The position numbers and the translations under genes were made by a program. DNA of 64,000 nt. Source: UBA6107 sp034430175 (GTDB taxonomy: Bacteria > Chloroflexota > Anaerolineae > Anaerolineales > Anaerolineaceae). Below the pieces are notes generated by a model. It had not been told where the DNA came from. It did not search any database and saw nothing but the letters and a program-made list of their open reading frames with translations. The stretch covers positions 124,001 through 188,000 of the forward strand of contig DAOUFI010000022.1 in the NCBI GenBank assembly GCA_034430175.1, read 5' to 3'. Shown here piece after piece: positions 16,063 to 25,356 of this stretch; the stretch's first letter is position 1, and every line of letters begins with the position of its first letter.

Positions 16063-17232
16063 CTATTCTCTAGGACGGCGGCGCATAAACGCGGGGATGT
16101 CGAGATCGTTGGGTGTGCCGGCCATTTCAAATTGGGGAAGCGACATGGGCTGCGGAACGGGCTGTTCAAAGTAACTGGCTGCTTCCGACTGGGAAACCGG
16201 TTCGGAGACTGTTTTGCGGACCGGTTCGTATTTAAAGGAGCTATCCATTGCCTGACCACCAATGCCGGTGATCACCAGGGTTACCTGGGTGCGGTCCTGC
16301 ATACGCTTGTCGTTGACCACACCGGGGATGATGTCGACGCGATTGCCGGTTTTTTGCTGCAAGTAGGTTAGGGCATCCGTGACTTCGCCGAAGGAGAGTT
16401 CGTCGCCGCCGGTGAAGTTGGCGATGATGCCGCTGGCGTTCTCCAGGTTGATGGCCTCGAGCATGGGGTGGTGCAGGGCGCGCTCGACGGCTTCCACGGC
16501 TTGATTTTCGCCTTCACCGTTGCCAATGGCCAGGAGCGATCCGCCGCCGTTCTTCATCATGTTGCGGATGTGAGAGAAATCGACGTTGATCAAGCCAGGT
16601 TGGGTGACCAGTTCGGAGATACCCTGCACACCCTGGCGCAGGATGTCGTCAGCCAGACGGAAAGCCATTTCGATGGGCAGGTCAACCGGCGCTACCTGGA
16701 GCAGGCGATCATTGGGGACGCTGATCAGAGTGTCAGTGAAAGGCTGCAACTTAGCAAGGCCTTCACGGGCGTTTTTGGTGCGGCGGCCCATTTCAAAGGT
16801 GAAAGGCATGGTGACGATGGCAATGACGACCGCACCGAGGCTGCGAGCCACGCGAGCGGCAATGGATATGGCGCCTGTGCCGGTCCCGCCGCCCATTCCG
16901 GCGGTGAGGAATACCATATCGGATCCAGCCAAAGACTGGTTGAGCTCTTTGTAGCTTTCTTCAGCGGCAGCTTCGCCAATTTGTGGATTGCCGCCGGCGC
17001 CGAGTCCGCGGGTGAGTTTTGGCCCGAGTTGAATTTTGGTGGGAGCGAGGGAGGTTTGCAATACCTGGGCATCCGTGTTGGCAGCGATAAATTCAACGCC
17101 TTCCAATCCGAGTTCGATCATGCGGTCAACGGCGTTCTGACCGCCGCCGCCGAGACCGATCACTTTGACAACCGGCGCCTTGGCGTCGATGGGGGTATGC
17201 TGTATGGGGGATGCTGGCATTGTCAGATTCAT
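16063..17232 (-). CDS. ftsZ: Cell division GTPase FtsZ, divergent catalytic loop
   Basis: The 389-residue protein has the tubulin signature GGGTGTG (114-120), LGGGGQNAVDRM, VEFIAANTDAQ and the C-terminal tail peptide DIPAFMRRR, which matches the FtsZ tail that binds membrane tethers. The T7 loop reads NVDFSHIR: D218 matches E. coli D209, but the position of catalytic D212 is H221. In E. coli, D212 changes strongly reduce GTP hydrolysis. It polymerises into the division ring. Its ribosome site (GAGAGGTGA) contains the stop codon of the upstream gene, so translation is coupled. It is not in a classic mur/ftsQA cluster and may be a second FtsZ. Confidence 0.9.
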   Translation of the reverse strand: MNLTMPASPIQHTPIDAKAPVVKVIGLGGGGQNAVDRMIELGLEGVEFIAANTDAQVLQTSLAPTKIQLGPKLTRGLGAGGNPQIGEAAAEESYKELNQSLAGSDMVFLTAGMGGGTGTGAISIAARVARSLGAVVIAIVTMPFTFEMGRRTKNAREGLAKLQPFTDTLISVPNDRLLQVAPVDLPIEMAFRLADDILRQGVQGISELVTQPGLINVDFSHIRNMMKNGGGSLLAIGNGEGENQAVEAVERALHHPMLEAINLENASGIIANFTGGDELSFGEVTDALTYLQQKTGNRVDIIPGVVNDKRMQDRTQVTLVITGIGGQAMDSSFKYEPVRKTVSEPVSQSEAASYFEQPVPQPMSLPQFEMAGTPNDLDIPAFMRRRPRE

Positions 17233-17235
17233 TTT

Positions 17236-18522
17236 TCACCTCTCGGATAACTGTGTTGCAATACTTGTACCATCTCCTGAAATCCTCTCGACCAGGCAGC
17301 CCTTGCTGCGTAATTCCGCCAGGGCTTCCTCTGAGAAGGACTGTTCTCCGCCAATGACGGTGATTTTTTCTGCCAGGGCGGCTTCCTCAATCGAAAAGCC
17401 AATAGTAGGTTGATATTTTCGTACGAAGGGCTTGATCACGTCCAGATGCCAATCGGAAACGCCCCACTCGTAGACGGGTAACAATAAATAATGTTTGATC
17501 GGGAATCGCGCTACAGGCGCCTCTTGTTTTTCTAAGGGCGTCTGATGAATCGAATTATCCTTGTGAATTTCGACCTTTTTTAATTTTGGCGCGAATTCCG
17601 CAGTGGTTCCATCAGCTTTGATCCAGGCGGAGGGGTAGGATGGATCGGTTTCATTGGCGCTCAGCAGCCAGTAATTAACACTGGCGATTTCGGTGTTGGA
17701 CAGGAGGAAGTCTGACTGCTTGATCACGGCTTTGTATTCATCCGTTGTCAACGAGTGGGACAGATCACTGTCCTTCTGCCCAAGACCCAGAAGGAAGACT
17801 GGCAGGCTGCGTCCGATGGCGTTCCTGGCAGTTTCTTCCATCCACTCGTAATTGTTAAAGCCAATTTGGTCCTGGCTGTTAGCCGGGGTGGTGTAGGGTT
17901 TATTGTCCGACCAGCGCTCAAAGCCACCCTTGCCCCAGTCCAGCGGATGTCCATAAGTGCGTGCAAAGGCAGAGAGCCGCAGATGATTAAGCAGGTTCTT
18001 CTGGTTGCGGCGTTGCATGGAAAGCAGGCAACTGTGTAAAAAGGAAGTGTCCCAATAATTTCCACCGGGTTCCAGTGGTGGGAAGATCACGTTCAAGCCG
18101 GCGTTCAGGCACTCATTCGCCAGGGGCAGAAAATGGTCCAGAAAACTTTCCACCAGGTTGGCCTGCGCCCAGCCAGAATGAGTCCACATGTCATGACGGT
18201 TAGGTCGATCGAAAAGGATGATGAATTTGACACCCCAGGAGGCATACGCGTGCAACATCGCCTTGAGATCAACTACAGAGGGACTATCGGGCAGCGAAAG
18301 GGGAAGATGAACGATCGGTTCGATGGCGCAAACAACCAGACCGGTGATGAAAGCTTCTGGAATGGCACGAGTGGATTCCCCCTGGATGACCAACCAGGAA
18401 GCGTTCAATCGTCGCAGTTCAGGCAGCCATTTATCAAGATCCTGCTGGGTGAAATGCTGGGTATCAGGAAAATAATGAAATCCGATGCGATTGTTTTTCT
18501 GGGATTCGAATTCTGCGTTCAT
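17236..18522 (-). CDS. TIM-barrel-like protein with cell-wall-binding-2-like C-terminus
   Basis: The 428-residue protein has no signal peptide. Residues 10-320 look like a glycoside-hydrolase-type barrel (RIGFHYFP, WGVKFIILFDRPNRHDMW, LNVIFPPLEPGGNYWDTSFL, IGFNNYEWMEE). The last about 60 residues (AEKITVIGGEQSFSEEALAE, then LRSKGCLVERISG) match one repeat of the CW_binding_2 family, which in Clostridium binds anionic wall polymers. Catalytic residues cannot be fixed. ATG 18522 follows GAGG; an earlier ATG at 18567 is rejected. The stop is 3 bases before ftsZ, so the two are one operon. Without a signal its place in the cell is unclear. Confidence 0.7.
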   Translation of the reverse strand: MNAEFESQKNNRIGFHYFPDTQHFTQQDLDKWLPELRRLNASWLVIQGESTRAIPEAFITGLVVCAIEPIVHLPLSLPDSPSVVDLKAMLHAYASWGVKFIILFDRPNRHDMWTHSGWAQANLVESFLDHFLPLANECLNAGLNVIFPPLEPGGNYWDTSFLHSCLLSMQRRNQKNLLNHLRLSAFARTYGHPLDWGKGGFERWSDNKPYTTPANSQDQIGFNNYEWMEETARNAIGRSLPVFLLGLGQKDSDLSHSLTTDEYKAVIKQSDFLLSNTEIASVNYWLLSANETDPSYPSAWIKADGTTAEFAPKLKKVEIHKDNSIHQTPLEKQEAPVARFPIKHYLLLPVYEWGVSDWHLDVIKPFVRKYQPTIGFSIEEAALAEKITVIGGEQSFSEEALAELRSKGCLVERISGDGTSIATQLSER

Positions 18523-18601
18523 GAGGTCCTCGCAATTTACCAGTATGCGTAATGTAGCAAGAATCATGCCACGAAACCCGACGAATAAAGACCTGAACCT
18601 C

Positions 18602-18610
18602 TGCTATAAT
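18602..18610 (+). promoter_or_regulatory. Extended -10 box, short or no leader
   Basis: TGCTATAAT (hexamer 18605-18610) ends 9 bases before the ATG at 18620, and TTGGCGTTG contains no ribosome site. Confidence 0.5.
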
Positions 18611-18619
18611 TTGGCGTTG

Positions 18620-19510
18620 ATGATCCTTGTTACTGGTGGTACAGGTTTTATCGGTCGTAGTCTGATCCGCAACCTAGTAGATTCGGGGCGGCAGGTACGC
18701 ATTTTGCTCCGCCCCTCGGCGGAGTCACCGCGTATCCCCAAGGGTACACCTGTGGAAGTGGCAGTGAGCAGCCTCAATGATTTCAGGGGGTTACGGGCAG
18801 CCATGCGTGACGTGGAAGTGGTTTATCACCTTGCGGGAGCGGAACGGCACAGCCATCAAAGCAATCTGAATCTAGTGGATGTGGAAGGTACAAAGCAGGT
18901 GGTCAACGCGGCCAAAGAAGCGGGAGTCAAACGTATTGTTTTTCTCAGCCACCTGGGAGCCAATCGTTCCTCCGCGTTTCCCATCCTCAAAGCAAAAGCC
19001 ATCGCCGAAAAATGGATCATTGACAGCGGTGTTCCATACACCATTTTTCGCACCGATGCTATCTATGGGCCAGGTGATCAATTCACTGAACCCATACTTC
19101 AACTGCTTAAACGTTCTCCCGGCATTTTTTTGCTGCCTGGTCAGGAAGAGGTATTGCTTCAACCTCTCTTTGTGGAAGACCTGGTAACCTGTATGGTGTT
19201 GGCGCTTGACGACGAAAAGACCATTAACCGCGTATATTCAATCGGTGGTGTAGAGTTTCTCAGCTATCGCGAAATTGTGCGAATGATCGCGCGTCAGGTG
19301 GGTCTCAAGCGGATCTATCTACCCATTTCGCTGGGAAACATGCGTCGCCTGACGTTATGGGTCAATCAACTTGATAAGAAGTTTCCGATTTCGGTATTTT
19401 GGTTGGATACCCTGGCTGAAAATCGGACTTGTACCATCGATATTCTTCCGCGTGAATTTGGCATCATGCCCGCCCGATTGCAGCAAAAGCTTACCTATCT
19501 TAATCACTAA
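18620..19510 (+). CDS. NAD(P)-dependent epimerase/dehydratase-like protein
   Basis: The 296-residue extended short-chain dehydrogenase has the dinucleotide motif GGTGFIGRSL (about 6-15), VVYHLAGAERHS and FRTDAIYGPGDQF. The usual catalytic YxxxK is not evident: the matching region reads FPILKAKAIAEKWI, with K but no Y. It is therefore closer to the atypical NmrA/NDUFA9-like members, which bind NAD(P) but may not be enzymes. A longer frame exists upstream, but the -10 box and the start at the dinucleotide fold favour 18620. The GH57 gene follows after 13 bases. Confidence 0.75.
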   Translation: MILVTGGTGFIGRSLIRNLVDSGRQVRILLRPSAESPRIPKGTPVEVAVSSLNDFRGLRAAMRDVEVVYHLAGAERHSHQSNLNLVDVEGTKQVVNAAKEAGVKRIVFLSHLGANRSSAFPILKAKAIAEKWIIDSGVPYTIFRTDAIYGPGDQFTEPILQLLKRSPGIFLLPGQEEVLLQPLFVEDLVTCMVLALDDEKTINRVYSIGGVEFLSYREIVRMIARQVGLKRIYLPISLGNMRRLTLWVNQLDKKFPISVFWLDTLAENRTCTIDILPREFGIMPARLQQKLTYLNH

Positions 19511-19523
19511 TGGATATCACCTA

Positions 19524-20930
19524 ATGCCTTCTCGATCTTTCTGTGTTCATGGTCACTTTTATCAACCTTCACGGGAGGATCCGTTAACTGGACGTATCCC
19601 AAACGAGATCGGTTCAGAGCCCTACAGCAATTGGAACGAGCGAGTGAATGATCGATGTTACCGCCCCAACGCGGAAATTGGCAACTTCGGAAAAATCAGT
19701 TTCAATATCGGTCCCACACTGACTCATTGGATGGATGTTTATGCACCTGAGACAATTAAGAAAATTGTTGAGGCTGATCGAATCAACCTGATTCGTCACG
19801 GTGTTGGGAACGCTATGGCGCAACCCTATCATCATACCATTTTGCCATTGGCCAGTCGCCGTGATAAGGAAATCCAGGTCAAGTGGGGGATTGCCGACTT
19901 CATCCACACCTTTGGGCATACCCCAAAGGGGATGTGGTTGCCGGAAACCGCGGTTGACTTGGAGACTTTAGCTGTGTTAGCGGAGAATGGTATCGTTTTC
20001 ACGATTTTGGCTCCGTGGCAAGCGCAGACCAGAGGACTGAATTGGAACCATCCTTACTTTGTCAGGCTGCCAGGCGGGAAGAAAATTACGATATTCTTTT
20101 ATAACGACGCGATTAGTAGCAGTATCAGCTTTAGCCCAAATGCAACAACCAATGCCGACCAGTTCATCGAAATATACCTTAAAGACCGGTTTAATGAGGA
20201 CGGCAGCGATGAGCTAGTCATCGCTGCATCGGATGGTGAACTTTATGGGCATCACCAGCCTTTCCGAGACAAATTCTTAGCATATTTACTTGATGGGGCT
20301 CTTTTAGAAACGGGTATCCAGACTACCTATCCCGCTTACTGGCTACAGGGACACGCTGTTGACCAAGAAATCGAAATTCGAGAAAAGACATCATGGAGTT
20401 GTTTCCATGGCGTTACGCGCTGGTCGGATGTGTGTGGATGTACCCCATCTGCGCTTTGGAAGAAAGGGCTACGCAATGCGCTGGATTATCTGGCAATTTG
20501 TGTTGATAATACGTATGTGAATCGCGCCAAGACCTGGTTGAAGGATCCTGATGAGGCTCTTGAAGATTTCATTCATGTGGTGCTTGGGGAAACAGATTAT
20601 CCACAGTGGCAATCTCTCCATACTCATAAGGGATTTGAGGAGAAGAACTCGCTCGCTTTGAGACGGCTCATGCAGGCGCAGTTTGAACGTCAACGCATGT
20701 TCACCTCATGTGGTTGGTTTTTTGAGGAATTTGATCGCATCGAGCCCGCAAATAATCTAAAATATGCCGCTCAGGCGGTAGTGCTTACTGAAGCAGCTAC
20801 TGGTCAACGAATTTTTGAGGAATTATTACCATCTTTCCATGTTATTCCCGGATCGATTAAACAATCCAGCGCCGAGGACTATTTCTCGACGCTGGTAGAT
20901 CAATTTCGGTCAAAAATTCAGTGGCTGTAA
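19524..20930 (+). CDS. Glycoside hydrolase family 57 (alpha-glucan enzyme)
   Basis: The 468-residue protein has the GH57 conserved regions: HGHFYQP (region 1), GNAMAQPYHHTILP (region 2), GMWLPETAVD with probable nucleophile E141 (region 3) and ASDGELYGHH with probable acid/base D237 (region 4). The family includes amylases, amylopullulanases, 4-alpha-glucanotransferases and branching enzymes; which one this is cannot be told. No signal peptide is seen, so action on internal glycogen is likely. A longer in-frame start at 19371 lies inside the epimerase gene and is rejected. It ends 3 bases from the convergent GH13 gene. Confidence 0.85.
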   Translation: MPSRSFCVHGHFYQPSREDPLTGRIPNEIGSEPYSNWNERVNDRCYRPNAEIGNFGKISFNIGPTLTHWMDVYAPETIKKIVEADRINLIRHGVGNAMAQPYHHTILPLASRRDKEIQVKWGIADFIHTFGHTPKGMWLPETAVDLETLAVLAENGIVFTILAPWQAQTRGLNWNHPYFVRLPGGKKITIFFYNDAISSSISFSPNATTNADQFIEIYLKDRFNEDGSDELVIAASDGELYGHHQPFRDKFLAYLLDGALLETGIQTTYPAYWLQGHAVDQEIEIREKTSWSCFHGVTRWSDVCGCTPSALWKKGLRNALDYLAICVDNTYVNRAKTWLKDPDEALEDFIHVVLGETDYPQWQSLHTHKGFEEKNSLALRRLMQAQFERQRMFTSCGWFFEEFDRIEPANNLKYAAQAVVLTEAATGQRIFEELLPSFHVIPGSIKQSSAEDYFSTLVDQFRSKIQWL

Positions 20931-20933
20931 GCT

Positions 20934-23900
20934 CTAACTTTTCTGATTGATATATGCGATTAAGTTTTCCACCTGGTAGGCAGAATTTTTGTCTGCTTTT
21001 TGCAAGGTTTTCATCACCTCGTGACTGCCAAGTAGGGTTTCGAGGGCTTCATTTTCAGTGGAGTCTGGTAGCGCGCGGGTTCGCAGGACAGCGATTGTCA
21101 TCATAGACCAAATCAGAGTGGCAAAGGCATCACGGTTATACCAAAGGATACCTTCGAATCGGTTGAACTGAAGGAAGGATTGGATTTCGGGAATGGAGAA
21201 CCAACCTGACACAATTTCAGGGATTGATAAGCGCGATGCGTTATTGTACCAATCCTGCTGAGTGGTAATCAGCTTCAATAGCTGTACAGAACGCAGGCTA
21301 TCCTCCTCTGAAATCTCCAGATCCTTAAGAGTCTGGGCAAATCCCTTGTAGAATTGCCATTCGTCCGCTCTGGTTTGCGAACGCATTCCATCTAAATCGG
21401 TATCCTGGTAATGTCCTATCTGACCGATGAATGCCCAGGTAATCAAGGTGTAAAAATTGGCGCGTGAAAGACCTGAATCAATAAATTTGAGGGCTGCCTG
21501 GGTTTTCGCGGTCATCGAAGGATCATGAAGACAACAATTCTTTGATAAATTCATTACTGCTTCAAAAGAACGACGGAATTCGTCAATCGCAAGTTTGCGG
21601 GTAGGGAGCGGTCCGATGCTCTTTTCAATACCATCAAGCAGGGAAGAAAACTTGTTCTCCGCTTCTTTAATAACATCTGGAGATACAGGCGAATTCAACT
21701 TGAACAGGTAATCGAAATAACCAGGATTGACGATTTCACGGAATGGCTGCAGGACAGGTTGGAGGAAGAGCTCTTTTAGCGCTGTCTGTACATCAGGGAC
21801 ACCGCGGTAACCCAGAAAATCGTATAGACGAGCGTAGTCATGATTGGCATCAGGAAGCACCACGCGAAATTCATGGAAGACATGGTACTCATAACCATTG
21901 AGGTGAATACGAAATCCTTCATCGAAGAGTTGTTTAAGTGGGCGAATAAACTGTAGACCTGATGAGAAATCGCGGAAAATCACAAACGCTTTGCTGTTGC
22001 GGGAGAGACCGAGCGCGGCGGTGAGCTCGATGTGCGCGGTTTGTCTTGATTTACCCGTACCCGCAAGTTTTCGCGACGAGGTTTTTATGTACCCACCGGT
22101 AGATGTGTAACTATTGTTATACAGAACCAGGTTGTGATCGTTACCCTGCCCGTTGGTAAATGCGTATACGTTATCGTTAGATTTTCCATCCTCCGCGATA
22201 AAGTCAAAAAGCCAAAAGTCCTCAACTCCTGAGAAAAGGCTGCGTTTTTGAAGTAGTGGGAAAATCTCACGGCGGTGGCGTTCGACCAGGTTTTGATTGA
22301 CCTTCTCGTCCAAATAAGCGCGTCGGTATTCCATGCCATATTTCTCGGCGAATCCTTCGATCTGTCCATGCCCCAACATGGGCAGACCAGGAAAGGTAGC
22401 CATGAGCGTGCACACACCAAAGTATTTATCGCTGTCGCCAAACTGGTCAATGGCGGTCTTTTCGTCCGGGTTGTTCATGAAGTTGACATATCGCTTGAGG
22501 ATCTCTGGTTCAAATTCAAGGGTGTTCTTGAGCAGTTGCTTATAGCCGGAATTGTTCTCGTCACGCAGCATGTGCATGAAGGCGCTGTTGTAAACTCGGT
22601 GCATTCCAAGGGTACGCACAAAGTAGCCTTCCATCATCCAAAAGGCTTCAGCGAGCAACAGCGTGTCTGGCGCTTCCACAGCAATGCGGTCAACCACGTT
22701 GCGCCAGAATTCTTCGGGCATGGCGGATTCGAATTGTTCATGGGTGAGGGCGTGTTCCGAGCGCGAGGGAATGGCGCCGCCTTGTCCGGGCTCGGGGAAC
22801 CACAATCGTTTCACCTGTTTTTTAGCCAGAGTCATGGCGGCATCAAAACGGATGATGGGAAATCTTTTGGCGACAGACAGGATGGTCTGGTAGACCTGTT
22901 CGCGAACTTCAGCTTTAAGATAATCGAGTTGGGCGGTATCGTTCCAGGGCATGGAGGTGCCATCGTTGCCGTGATATATGTAACGGGTCTGTCCGTTTGT
23001 ACGGTCGATACGGCGGAAAACGACGGCAGCATCAGTCTTATCGAAATAGTGGTCTTCTATCTGGATGATAATCCCAGGATCGTTTGAGAGATCTGGACCG
23101 GTGAAGGTGTAAGAAGGATAAGGGCAACGATCCAGACCAAGGAACCATTCAGGATGATGAATGACCCAATCTGAATCGATACCCATGTGGTTGGGTACCA
23201 TGTCACTGGCGAGGCGAATCCCATGCCGCCAGGCCAGGTCACGCAGACTCGCGTAGGCGGCGTCGCCACCCAGGTCAACAGCAATGGAGTAGGATGATAG
23301 TGAATAAGCAGACGCAATGGCTTCCGGGTTGCCGCATAGCTGTTTGATCAACGCTGAAGCCCGGCTGCGTTCCCAAAGGCCTATTAGCCACAGACCGGTA
23401 ACGCCCGCCTTCGCTAAAAATTCCAACTCGGCTTCAGGAATTTGGTCAAGGTGGGTAATAGACTGTTGATATTTTTTGCTTAACTGATCTAGCCAGACGT
23501 AGGTATTCTTGGCAATCAACACCAGTCCAGGCATCCATTCACGGTCGGGACTGAAAGCCACCCGATCACCAGCCGCGCAGCTCATGGCCAAGAGTGAGGC
23601 CTGATCATAAACGGGGATTGGTACAGGTCCGGGACCGCCAAAGGTAAGTTTCTCTTCCTCTTTTATCAGGTCCAGGCTGGTAAGAATCCGATACAGGTAT
23701 TCACCCAGGAAACTGGCCCAATGCTCACGGATATATTCGAGCTGGCCAGTGAGCGAATGGGGAACAACACGCGCCGGACTGAGCAACAAATCGATCAGGG
23801 ATTGGCTCTGGGGTCCAAATCCGGGACTCTTTTCGAAATATCCTTTGAGTTCTTCGTAAGCACGATGAAACACACGGCTCTGATCAAGTTGAGGGCTTTC

Positions 23901-24395
23901 AAAGAACTCGGCAGTTTGATCCAGAGCTGGGTTGTGGATAGTGACACAATAAATAATCAGCTCTTCCAGAACAAGCTGGCGGTTAGGCATTCCTTTGGTA
24001 TTCCCAGCGAGGTAATCCTCGATGGTCATTTTTTTGTTATAAACCGCAACAGGGGGAAACTCCTTGAGAAACAGAGAAAGTACTTCATCTGTCGCGTCGC
24101 TGCTCAGAGATGTGTTCAGTTCGTTCAGAGCGTTTTCGATCGCTCTCTTGTCTACCTGTTGGCGGTAAAGGAAGAGCACGTAGTGAAAAATCTCATCGAT
24201 CAAACCAAGCGCGTTAACCTGGCCGGATTTCAAAGTCAGCTCGGGAAAATGTAAAAGGTCGCGCTGCTGATTCACTTTTCTGACAAATTGCCGAACAGCG
24301 TACAGGTCGGCAAACAGCACATTGCCATCCAGGGCAAAGAGGGTTTGGTCAAACTGATATTTATCACGGACCTGACGAGAGATATGGAATTCCAT
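20934..24395 (-). CDS. Very long GH13 alpha-amylase-family protein
   Basis: The 1153-residue protein has an N-terminal helical region of about 300 residues with no known domain, a GH13 catalytic barrel (about 320-700) and a long C-terminal helical region. Conserved GH13 parts are SDMVPNHMG (region I), RFDAAM with nucleophile D518 (II), LLAEAFW with acid/base E583 (III), and NNPDEKT with D644 (IV; the usual histidine before this Asp is replaced). No signal peptide is present. The order and length do not match ordinary amylases and suggest a maltosyltransferase- or phosphorylase-like branch. The start follows GGGAG. The neighbouring GH57 gene supports alpha-glucan turnover. Confidence 0.82.
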   Translation of the reverse strand: MEFHISRQVRDKYQFDQTLFALDGNVLFADLYAVRQFVRKVNQQRDLLHFPELTLKSGQVNALGLIDEIFHYVLFLYRQQVDKRAIENALNELNTSLSSDATDEVLSLFLKEFPPVAVYNKKMTIEDYLAGNTKGMPNRQLVLEELIIYCVTIHNPALDQTAEFFESPQLDQSRVFHRAYEELKGYFEKSPGFGPQSQSLIDLLLSPARVVPHSLTGQLEYIREHWASFLGEYLYRILTSLDLIKEEEKLTFGGPGPVPIPVYDQASLLAMSCAAGDRVAFSPDREWMPGLVLIAKNTYVWLDQLSKKYQQSITHLDQIPEAELEFLAKAGVTGLWLIGLWERSRASALIKQLCGNPEAIASAYSLSSYSIAVDLGGDAAYASLRDLAWRHGIRLASDMVPNHMGIDSDWVIHHPEWFLGLDRCPYPSYTFTGPDLSNDPGIIIQIEDHYFDKTDAAVVFRRIDRTNGQTRYIYHGNDGTSMPWNDTAQLDYLKAEVREQVYQTILSVAKRFPIIRFDAAMTLAKKQVKRLWFPEPGQGGAIPSRSEHALTHEQFESAMPEEFWRNVVDRIAVEAPDTLLLAEAFWMMEGYFVRTLGMHRVYNSAFMHMLRDENNSGYKQLLKNTLEFEPEILKRYVNFMNNPDEKTAIDQFGDSDKYFGVCTLMATFPGLPMLGHGQIEGFAEKYGMEYRRAYLDEKVNQNLVERHRREIFPLLQKRSLFSGVEDFWLFDFIAEDGKSNDNVYAFTNGQGNDHNLVLYNNSYTSTGGYIKTSSRKLAGTGKSRQTAHIELTAALGLSRNSKAFVIFRDFSSGLQFIRPLKQLFDEGFRIHLNGYEYHVFHEFRVVLPDANHDYARLYDFLGYRGVPDVQTALKELFLQPVLQPFREIVNPGYFDYLFKLNSPVSPDVIKEAENKFSSLLDGIEKSIGPLPTRKLAIDEFRRSFEAVMNLSKNCCLHDPSMTAKTQAALKFIDSGLSRANFYTLITWAFIGQIGHYQDTDLDGMRSQTRADEWQFYKGFAQTLKDLEISEEDSLRSVQLLKLITTQQDWYNNASRLSIPEIVSGWFSIPEIQSFLQFNRFEGILWYNRDAFATLIWSMMTIAVLRTRALPDSTENEALETLLGSHEVMKTLQKADKNSAYQVENLIAYINQKS

Positions 24396-24461
24396 ACTTT
24401 GCTCCCTGGGTGAAGAAATCTTGATTGATTGAATTATATACTTGAAACGGAGGGGTTGTTG

Positions 24462-25319
24462 TTATAGAAGGTTTTTATGCGCGTAAAAAACGCCAGTTTC
24501 AGCAGAAAGGGTGACTTGCGTGATCTGACCACTTTTTTCAAGCAACCCATTCAGTGTTGTTTCTGTTTTTTCGGGCGTCCAGCAGAATACAGAGTTGATT
24601 TTTTTTAATGAAGAAAGCCCTACTGAGGACAGGTATTTCAGCACGATATGCTGCCGCGCTTGATTTTCGGTTATGAAGCGTGCTTTATCGACAATATCAG
24701 GATGGTAACGGTGAACTAGTTCGTATACGAAAGCGTAACGCCAGCGGCCAGCTTCAGCGATGGAGACGGGGAGGATACGCATGTCTGATTGTAACTGATC
24801 TAAAGCACGATTGAAACCGGAGTCTGATGTACGGCGAGTAAGGTGAGCAGCTTTTCGAAGGGAAATGGTATCGAGAGGTCCTTCATGGAGAAGCGCTTCG
24901 AAAACCAGTTTGGATTCAAGTGGAAGGGTACCACTACGGTACTGCTCCTCAAAATCCTCTTCAGGAGAACCAAAGTTGGGGGTAAGTGCATAGAAGTACG
25001 GAGCTGTTTCAAGAGAGATGAATGTATTCGTATGTTTGATCACGCGGGCGTAGTACCAGACCTTTTTGTCTAGCATGCTGTCTTTCCACTCCCACGAGAT
25101 GTTACCTGGATCATCGTGTTCATCGGGGACGGGGCGGTTACCGGCTACCGCTGTCCAAAGTGAGGGGAGCTCTACACCTTTCTTGGGCCAGAAGAAGATG
25201 AATCCACGCTGGTTGACATATTCGATAGCTTCCTTTACGTGCTTAAGGCGTTTCTCTAGGGGATACCTGTAAATAGATGCCCGGTATTCCAGAAGCCGTT
25301 GTTCGGTAATCTCGACCAT
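24462..25319 (-). CDS. AlkZ-related winged-helix protein (YcaQ/HTH_42 type)
   Basis: The 285-residue protein shows the sequence pattern of AlkZ-related proteins: FFWPKKGVELPSLWTAVAG, the acidic stretch DEHDDPG, WEWKDSMLDKKVWYYARV, then winged-helix segments (LDTISLRKAAHLTR and WRYAFVYEL). True AlkZ/YcaQ is a DNA glycosylase that opens interstrand crosslinks using a QxQ motif. I do not see that motif, so this branch may bind DNA without the same chemistry. The TAAAAT box 7 bases before the ATG suggests its own leaderless promoter. Confidence 0.7.
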   Translation of the reverse strand: MVEITEQRLLEYRASIYRYPLEKRLKHVKEAIEYVNQRGFIFFWPKKGVELPSLWTAVAGNRPVPDEHDDPGNISWEWKDSMLDKKVWYYARVIKHTNTFISLETAPYFYALTPNFGSPEEDFEEQYRSGTLPLESKLVFEALLHEGPLDTISLRKAAHLTRRTSDSGFNRALDQLQSDMRILPVSIAEAGRWRYAFVYELVHRYHPDIVDKARFITENQARQHIVLKYLSSVGLSSLKKINSVFCWTPEKTETTLNGLLEKSGQITQVTLSAETGVFYAHKNLL

Positions 25320-25326
25320 GCGGGAG

Positions 25327-25332
25327 ATTTTA
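25327..25332 (-). promoter_or_regulatory. Extended -10 box, leaderless type
   Basis: On the minus strand TGGTAAAAT (hexamer 25332-25327) ends 7 bases before the ATG at 25319, with CTCCCGC and no ribosome site between. Confidence 0.5.
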
Positions 25333-25356
25333 CCACGTCCTGAAAATGTGTTCTAG

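Noticed and set aside
16468..17250. 260-codon open frame opposite ftsZ
   Set aside because: It lies wholly antisense to a well-supported ftsZ gene, has low-complexity composition and no ribosome site or motif.
22275..23087. 270-codon open frame opposite the GH13 gene
   Set aside because: It covers the catalytic part of GH13 on the other strand and shows no protein features; such shadows are common here.
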